Both the position numbers and the translations under genes were made by a program. Shown here piece after piece: positions 60,024 to 64,000 of a stretch of DNA of 64,000 nt (position 1 is the stretch's first letter; every line of letters begins with the position of its first letter). This DNA is from CALESS01 sp964405455 (GTDB lineage: Bacteria > Chloroflexota > Anaerolineae > Anaerolineales > Anaerolineaceae), in the NCBI GenBank assembly GCA_964405455.1, contig CAYOOA010000001.1, positions 54,871-118,870 of the forward strand, given 5' to 3'. The notes beneath the pieces are model-generated. The model was not told where the DNA came from. It searched no databases and saw only the letters and a list, made by a program, of their open reading frames with translations.

Positions 60024-61070
60024 ATGAAAATTGTTGATCTGCGTTCGGATACGATCACCCAACCCACGCCGGAGATGCGGGCTGTCATGGCCGCTGCTGA
60101 GGTTGGGGATGATGTCTATGGTGAAGATCCTACTGTCAATCGCCTGCAAGAGATGGCCGCCGAGCGGATGGGAAAGGAAGCCGGGCTGTTCGTCCCCTCC
60201 GGGACAATGGGGAACTTGATCGCAGTCCTGGCGCATTGCAACCGGGGGGATGAAGCCATTATGGGCACCCTGGGGCACACCTTCCTGTTCGAGGCTGGGG
60301 GCATTTCTGCCCTGGGTGGAGTGTTCGCGCACACCATCCCCAACCAGGTTGACGGCACACTGAAATTGGAGGACATCCGGGCGGCATTTCGGGCGGATGA
60401 TATCCACCAGCCGGTTTCTAAATTGGTGATCCTGGAAAACACCCAAAATCGCTGCGGGGGAACGGTATTGGGCGTGGATTACACCCGGAAGGTAAGTGAC
60501 CTGGTACACCAACGCGGTATGTTCCTTCACCTGGATGGCGCGCGGATTTTTAATGCTGCGGTCGCCCTGGGCATTCCTGCCCGCGATTTGGTTGAACCGG
60601 CAGATAGCATCACTTTCTGCCTGAGCAAGGGATTATGCGCCCCGGTTGGTTCTGTGCTGTGCGGATCCAAGCCATTCATCCAAAAAGCGTTGCGGATGCG
60701 CAAGATGCTTGGAGGTGGTATGCGCCAGGCGGGAATCCTGGCGGCAGCCGGGATTTATGCCCTGGATCGTATGGTTGATCGCCTGGCTGAAGATCACCTG
60801 CGGGCACGCAACCTGGCAGCGGGATTGAAAAAAATGGAAGCAATGGTGGTGGAAAACCAGGTTCCCCCCAGCAATATGGTGTTCATCCACCTGAACGAAA
60901 CGGTGAAGGCAGAAACCTCGGAAATTGTTGAAAAGCTGAAGGAGTTTGGTGTGCGTGTCAGTCCGATTGGCAGCAAGCGTTTCCGCATGGTGACGCACTA
61001 TTGGATTGACGATGAGGGTGTTGATAGGACCATCCAGGCCTTTGGGCAGGTGGTGAAAGTTTTCAGCTAA
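60024..61070 (+). CDS. ltaE: Low-specificity L-threonine aldolase
   Basis: A PLP enzyme (348 aa) that splits L-threonine/allo-threonine to glycine and acetaldehyde. Family motifs: DLRSDTITQPTPEM and VGDDVYGEDPTVN at the N-terminus, HLDGARIFNAAV and the PLP Lys K202 in CLSKGLCAPVGS. The start is the ATG at 60024 with AGGAG upstream; a longer open frame through the rluD gene has no support. The C-terminal domain ends with RFRMVTHYWI. Confidence 0.93.
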   Translation: MKIVDLRSDTITQPTPEMRAVMAAAEVGDDVYGEDPTVNRLQEMAAERMGKEAGLFVPSGTMGNLIAVLAHCNRGDEAIMGTLGHTFLFEAGGISALGGVFAHTIPNQVDGTLKLEDIRAAFRADDIHQPVSKLVILENTQNRCGGTVLGVDYTRKVSDLVHQRGMFLHLDGARIFNAAVALGIPARDLVEPADSITFCLSKGLCAPVGSVLCGSKPFIQKALRMRKMLGGGMRQAGILAAAGIYALDRMVDRLAEDHLRARNLAAGLKKMEAMVVENQVPPSNMVFIHLNETVKAETSEIVEKLKEFGVRVSPIGSKRFRMVTHYWIDDEGVDRTIQAFGQVVKVFS

Positions 61071-61265
61071 TTCGATACAAAATATCTTCAATCATGTATT
61101 TGATGGAAGATGGATTGCGTCCTTCATTGTCGCAATCCATCAATTGTTAATCAGGTGAAATAATCAGAAAGTCCATGAATGTCTGGGCTGGTCAAGCCGT
61201 GAACTTATCTCTCATTTCCTGCGGTCATTAGCGAATCTTTATTTTAATCGGGACTGAAACTTGAT
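61071..61265. other. Intergenic region between ltaE and the GGDEF gene
   Basis: A 195-base region between convergent genes. A perfect 11-bp stem GATGGATTGCG / CGCAATCCATC (61109-61119, 61131-61141) with an 11-base loop is the only structure; its T content on either strand is low, so it is at best a weak terminator. Nothing else recognised. Confidence 0.5.
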
Positions 61266-62837
61266 TTATTCGTCTGATAGAGAAGGGGGCTGCCAGAATT
61301 CCAGTTTTGGTTCGATTTGATCACGCCCGCGTTCCTTCGCCTGGTAGAGGCGTTGATCGGCCTGATCTATCAAACCGAATATTTCCTCACTGTCATCCGG
61401 GAAAACTGCGATGCCCTGGCTGACGGTTGGGGGTGGGATTGGCTTTCCATCCCGATCGCATAGTTTGATGGCTGCCAGGGTTTTCCGGATGCGTTGGGCA
61501 ACTTTGTAGGCTTGCAAACCAGAAGCATGTGGAAGAGCGATGACGAATTCTTCGCCACCCCAGCGTCCGACCAGGTCTGTTGCCTTAATGTGTTTACGGA
61601 TGGTGGAGGTAAGGAGCTCGAGTACCTGGTCACCAACCAGGTGACCATAGTTATCGTTGTATTGTTTAAAGAAGTCAATATCCAGCATGATCAGGCTCAG
61701 TTCGGAACGAAACACACGCATATCTTCCAACTGTGGGCGTAATTCTTCCAGGAAATTGCGATGGTTTAAAACGCCTGTGAGAGAATCCAGCCGGGATTGT
61801 TGTTTGACATCATTGTGACGGTTGGCATTATCAAAGGCCAGGGCTGCCTGTTGCGTAATGAATTCCAGCAATTCTTGATCTTGCGGAGAAAAAGCATGAG
61901 ACTGGTATGAAGCAACCGCAAGGACCCCGAATAATTTTCCGTTGATTTCAATCGGTGCACCCATCCATGAAAGGCTGATGCGTGGTTTGCCAAGCAAATA
62001 AGGAGTTACCCCTAGTTTGGGAGCTTCTTTGAGAAAATGTGAAATGGAAAGTGTTTTATGGTTCTTCACCACCCAGCCGGTTAAGGTGTTTTCCAATGAC
62101 ATTTCAATGGTAGGATAATATTCACCATCGTCATAAAAGAATTCCACACGCAGACGATTCTCATTCACAATGCCAACAAAGTAGGTGTCGGCATTGATCG
62201 CATTTTGAGCTGCGCTTGATAGCATTGAAATAACCTGTGGGATTTCAATGGTGGATGCAAGGCTGCGGGCTGTGGTGTCCATGACCTCCATGCGAGCCTG
62301 ATTCTTATTGATCAATCGTACATAAGCGGAAATTGATTCAATGGAAGCAATGGAAATGACAAAGAAAAATGCTGCTTCATAAATCACTTGTGGAATCACC
62401 GCATCAGGTGTGAAAAACATCAAAAATTGCCTGGTAATCAAAACAACCATAGAAAACAGATAGCCCGAGATTTTTCCAAAAAGAATGGTTGTTGCCCATA
62501 AAATAAGTGTTGCAAAGAGAAGAGGTGTACGAACCATACTGATCGGCTGAGAGAATAGAAATATACCGATCATGATGGCATGTAAGATGGAAAGAAAATA
62601 CCTGACGAAAACATGATGAGAAAATAGAGGGATGATAATGAAAAAGGTTAACGCGCCATAAAAAACCCCCACTCCGGATGTAATCAAACTGAAAATGCGT
62701 ACCTGGTCGTCAAACTTAGGATTGAAACTGTACGCTAAAAGGAACAAGAGAACCACTAATGCGACCAGCAGGACAGGAGCAGCCAGAATCTGTTGATCTT
62801 TGACCCGCGGTGCGATCCCAATTCGGACTGAAGACAT
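61266..62837 (-). CDS. Membrane diguanylate cyclase (GAF-GGDEF)
   Basis: A likely c-di-GMP synthase (523 aa). Five to six hydrophobic helices (about 18-170), then a GAF domain (about 185-345) and a GGDEF domain (about 350-515) with active motif GGEEF (427-431). The inhibitory I-site, usually RxxD five residues upstream, is KATD here (418-421), so feedback inhibition may be weaker or absent. The start is the ATG at 62837; two earlier in-frame candidates (ATG 62879, TTG 62918) have no ribosome-binding site, and this one is weak too, so the start is uncertain. No PilZ or EAL partner is in the window. Confidence 0.86.
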   Translation of the reverse strand: MSSVRIGIAPRVKDQQILAAPVLLVALVVLLFLLAYSFNPKFDDQVRIFSLITSGVGVFYGALTFFIIIPLFSHHVFVRYFLSILHAIMIGIFLFSQPISMVRTPLLFATLILWATTILFGKISGYLFSMVVLITRQFLMFFTPDAVIPQVIYEAAFFFVISIASIESISAYVRLINKNQARMEVMDTTARSLASTIEIPQVISMLSSAAQNAINADTYFVGIVNENRLRVEFFYDDGEYYPTIEMSLENTLTGWVVKNHKTLSISHFLKEAPKLGVTPYLLGKPRISLSWMGAPIEINGKLFGVLAVASYQSHAFSPQDQELLEFITQQAALAFDNANRHNDVKQQSRLDSLTGVLNHRNFLEELRPQLEDMRVFRSELSLIMLDIDFFKQYNDNYGHLVGDQVLELLTSTIRKHIKATDLVGRWGGEEFVIALPHASGLQAYKVAQRIRKTLAAIKLCDRDGKPIPPPTVSQGIAVFPDDSEEIFGLIDQADQRLYQAKERGRDQIEPKLEFWQPPSLSDE

Positions 62838-62926
62838 ACTTGATTTTATCTTAATTTTGCCGAAACCGTTCTTAAGCATCTTGAAAGGCGGAAGATAAAT
62901 ACTGGAAGGGTAATTCAAGACATCTT

Positions 62927-62935
62927 TGATATAAT
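62927..62935 (+). promoter_or_regulatory. Extended -10 promoter for the PNP gene
   Basis: TGATATAAT is an extended -10 (TGN before TATAAT at 62930-62935), 34 bases before the ATG at 62970; the -35 is not recognisable. Confidence 0.5.
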
Positions 62936-62969
62936 CTTAATCAAAAGATAAGTATTCTTGGAGGTAAGC

Positions 62970-63806
62970 ATGGAGCAGTTTTTAACACTGGCACAAATGG
63001 ATGAAGCAGCAAGCCTGATCCGCTCTAGAATAAAGATTCAACCCAAGGTCGGGATTATCCTGGGCTCAGGACTTGGCGGTCTGGCTGAAATGGTTCAAGA
63101 TTCGGTTGTGATTCCGTTTACTGAAATTCCACATTGGGTTACCAGTTCCGTGGAGGGACACAAGAATCGGTTGGTTGTCGGGACGTTGGAAAACACACCC
63201 GTGCTGGTCATGCAGGGACGAATCCATTATTACGAAGGGCACCGGATGGATGAAGTGACATTCCCCATTCGGGTCATGCAGCGATTGGGCATCAAGACCC
63301 TGGTGGTTACCAATGCTGCGGGCGCGATTGACCCGAGCTATCAACCGGGAGATGTGATGTTGATCACAGATCACCTCAGCCTGATCGGGATGACCGGGAA
63401 CAATCCTTTACGCGGTCCTAACAATCCAGAACTCGGTGAACGCTTCCCGGATATGAGCCAGGCTTATGATCGAGAATATGCCAAAATTGCCCGCCAGGTT
63501 GCCGCAGATGAGGGGATCAATCTACATGAGGGTGTGTATATTTGCCTTTCAGGACCTTCCTTTGAGACCCCGGCTGACCTGCGTTTCATGCACATGATCG
63601 GTGCAAATGCGGTTGGCATGTCCACGGTCCCGGAGGTCATAGTCGCCCATCATGGCGGCATTCGGGTGCTGGGTTTTTCCGGGATCAGCAATAAAGCCAA
63701 CCTGGATGGTTCAACCATCACCACACACGAAGAAGTCTTGCAAGCAGGTGAGGTCATTGTTCCCAAGCTGGTGAAATTAATCCGGGGTTTCCTGCGGGCG
63801 ATCTGA
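62970..63806 (+). CDS. Purine nucleoside phosphorylase
   Basis: A 278-residue enzyme of the trimeric PNP family that cleaves inosine/guanosine to base and ribose 1-phosphate. Features: GIILGSGLGGLAE near residue 30, the QGRIHYYEGH segment, TNAAGAIDPSYQPGDVMLITDHL (purine site), GPSFETPADLRFM and VPEVIVAHHGGIRVLGFS. The start is the ATG at 62970 with GGAGG five bases upstream; an earlier TTG would overlap that site. With the pyrimidine phosphorylase it completes nucleoside salvage. Confidence 0.93.
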   Translation: MEQFLTLAQMDEAASLIRSRIKIQPKVGIILGSGLGGLAEMVQDSVVIPFTEIPHWVTSSVEGHKNRLVVGTLENTPVLVMQGRIHYYEGHRMDEVTFPIRVMQRLGIKTLVVTNAAGAIDPSYQPGDVMLITDHLSLIGMTGNNPLRGPNNPELGERFPDMSQAYDREYAKIARQVAADEGINLHEGVYICLSGPSFETPADLRFMHMIGANAVGMSTVPEVIVAHHGGIRVLGFSGISNKANLDGSTITTHEEVLQAGEVIVPKLVKLIRGFLRAI

Positions 63807-63820
63807 ATCTTGTATGAAAA

Positions 63821-64000
63821 ATGGAAGATTTGCTGCTTTTTTTACGCACCTATGAACTTTGGATTTATTTGCTGTTAGGGGCGGCAGCAATTCTTGCCTT
63901 TCGGCGGCTGGGACAGGCCAGCCAGGAAAGTCGGAATGCCATTTATGGGCTTGAAAGGGAGAATGCTCAGCGAAAATTTTATTCCGGCCTGACGTTGTTG
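63821..64000 (+). CDS. Membrane protein, 3' end outside window
   Basis: An open frame starts at 63821, 14 bases after the PNP stop, and runs to the window edge (60 codons). It opens MEDLLLFLRTYELW, then one hydrophobic helix (about 14-28) and a charged amphipathic stretch (FRRLGQASQESRNAIYGL). The family is not recognised. Another ATG at 63814 reaches a stop after 13 codons. Confidence 0.55.
   Translation, partial: MEDLLLFLRTYELWIYLLLGAAAILAFRRLGQASQESRNAIYGLERENAQRKFYSGLTLL

Noticed and set aside
61109..61141. Strong terminator for ltaE
   Set aside because: Stem is perfect but the 11-base loop and absence of a T-run make it unconvincing.
1..64000. CRISPR arrays, defence islands, prophage or transposon remnants
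   Set aside because: No repeat-spacer array, integrase, transposase or phage genes were seen on either strand.

Overview
The window reads as one chromosomal segment of an uncultured member of Chloroflexota, most likely Anaerolineae. This is an inference from family content. There are many TolB/WD40-type propeller proteins, lipoproteins and membrane proteins with Thr/Pro-rich spacers, eukaryotic-like Ser/Thr kinases fused to extracytoplasmic propellers, an NBR1-Ig-like lipoprotein, a DUF1015 protein, and a T-box-controlled type 2 IleRS. Gene density is high, with many 1-4 base overlaps. I see no phage, insertion sequence, CRISPR array or rRNA. A 100-N gap lies in mtnA, so the sequence comes from a draft assembly.

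Layout. 1-5.8 kb: propeller proteins, queG, an NBR1-Ig lipoprotein and an M23 lipoprotein. 5.9-11.2 kb: an operon of DUF1015, a small protein and a heterodimeric ABC exporter, then degV to 12.2 kb. 12.5-15.5 kb: cydAB and a RidA protein with cysteine-rich tails. 15.5-22.6 kb: two-component pair, glycosyltransferase, CapD-like sugar-nucleotide enzyme and two FemAB-like proteins (envelope polymer synthesis). 22.6-26.8 kb: two paralogous Ser/Thr kinases with propeller sensors. 26.9-28.0 kb: a Thr/Pro-rich membrane protein. 28.0-32.0 kb: a compact operon of two Band-7/SPFH-like membrane proteins plus psuG. 32.1-33.8 kb: flippase-like protein, PHP phosphoesterase and tRNA-Leu(UAA). 33.9-38.2 kb: mtnA, zinc-ribbon protein, DUF6159-type protein, proC and an rRNA methyltransferase. 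38.3-45.2 kb: MalY-type lyase, YdcF-like, TPR protein, lipoprotein, mtaB and GH13 glucosidase. 45.3-46.2 kb: L-lactate dehydrogenase. 46.5-49.8 kb: a KimA-type potassium transporter with two RCK proteins. 49.9-53.5 kb: rpmH-rnpA-yidD-(propeller lipoprotein)-yidC-jag. 53.7-63.8 kb: pyrimidine phosphorylase, T-box-ileS, lspA, rluD-like, threonine aldolase, GGDEF protein and purine nucleoside phosphorylase.

Physiology (inference). L-LDH, alpha-glucosidase and nucleoside phosphorylases suit a fermenter living on sugars and nucleosides; cytochrome bd would give oxygen tolerance or microaerobic respiration. Envelope genes dominate: a lipid II/polymer route, FemAB-like transferases, an M23 hydrolase, and kinases that could sense the cell surface.

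The most interesting points are: an IleRS whose class I HIGH signature reads GVHH; a KimA-like transporter in an operon with two RCK genes; two SPFH-like membrane proteins co-transcribed with psuG; a RidA with cysteine-rich termini; a BamB-like lipoprotein inserted in the yidC cluster; and an assembly gap flanked by identical 55-base ends that makes mtnA look broken when it is probably intact.
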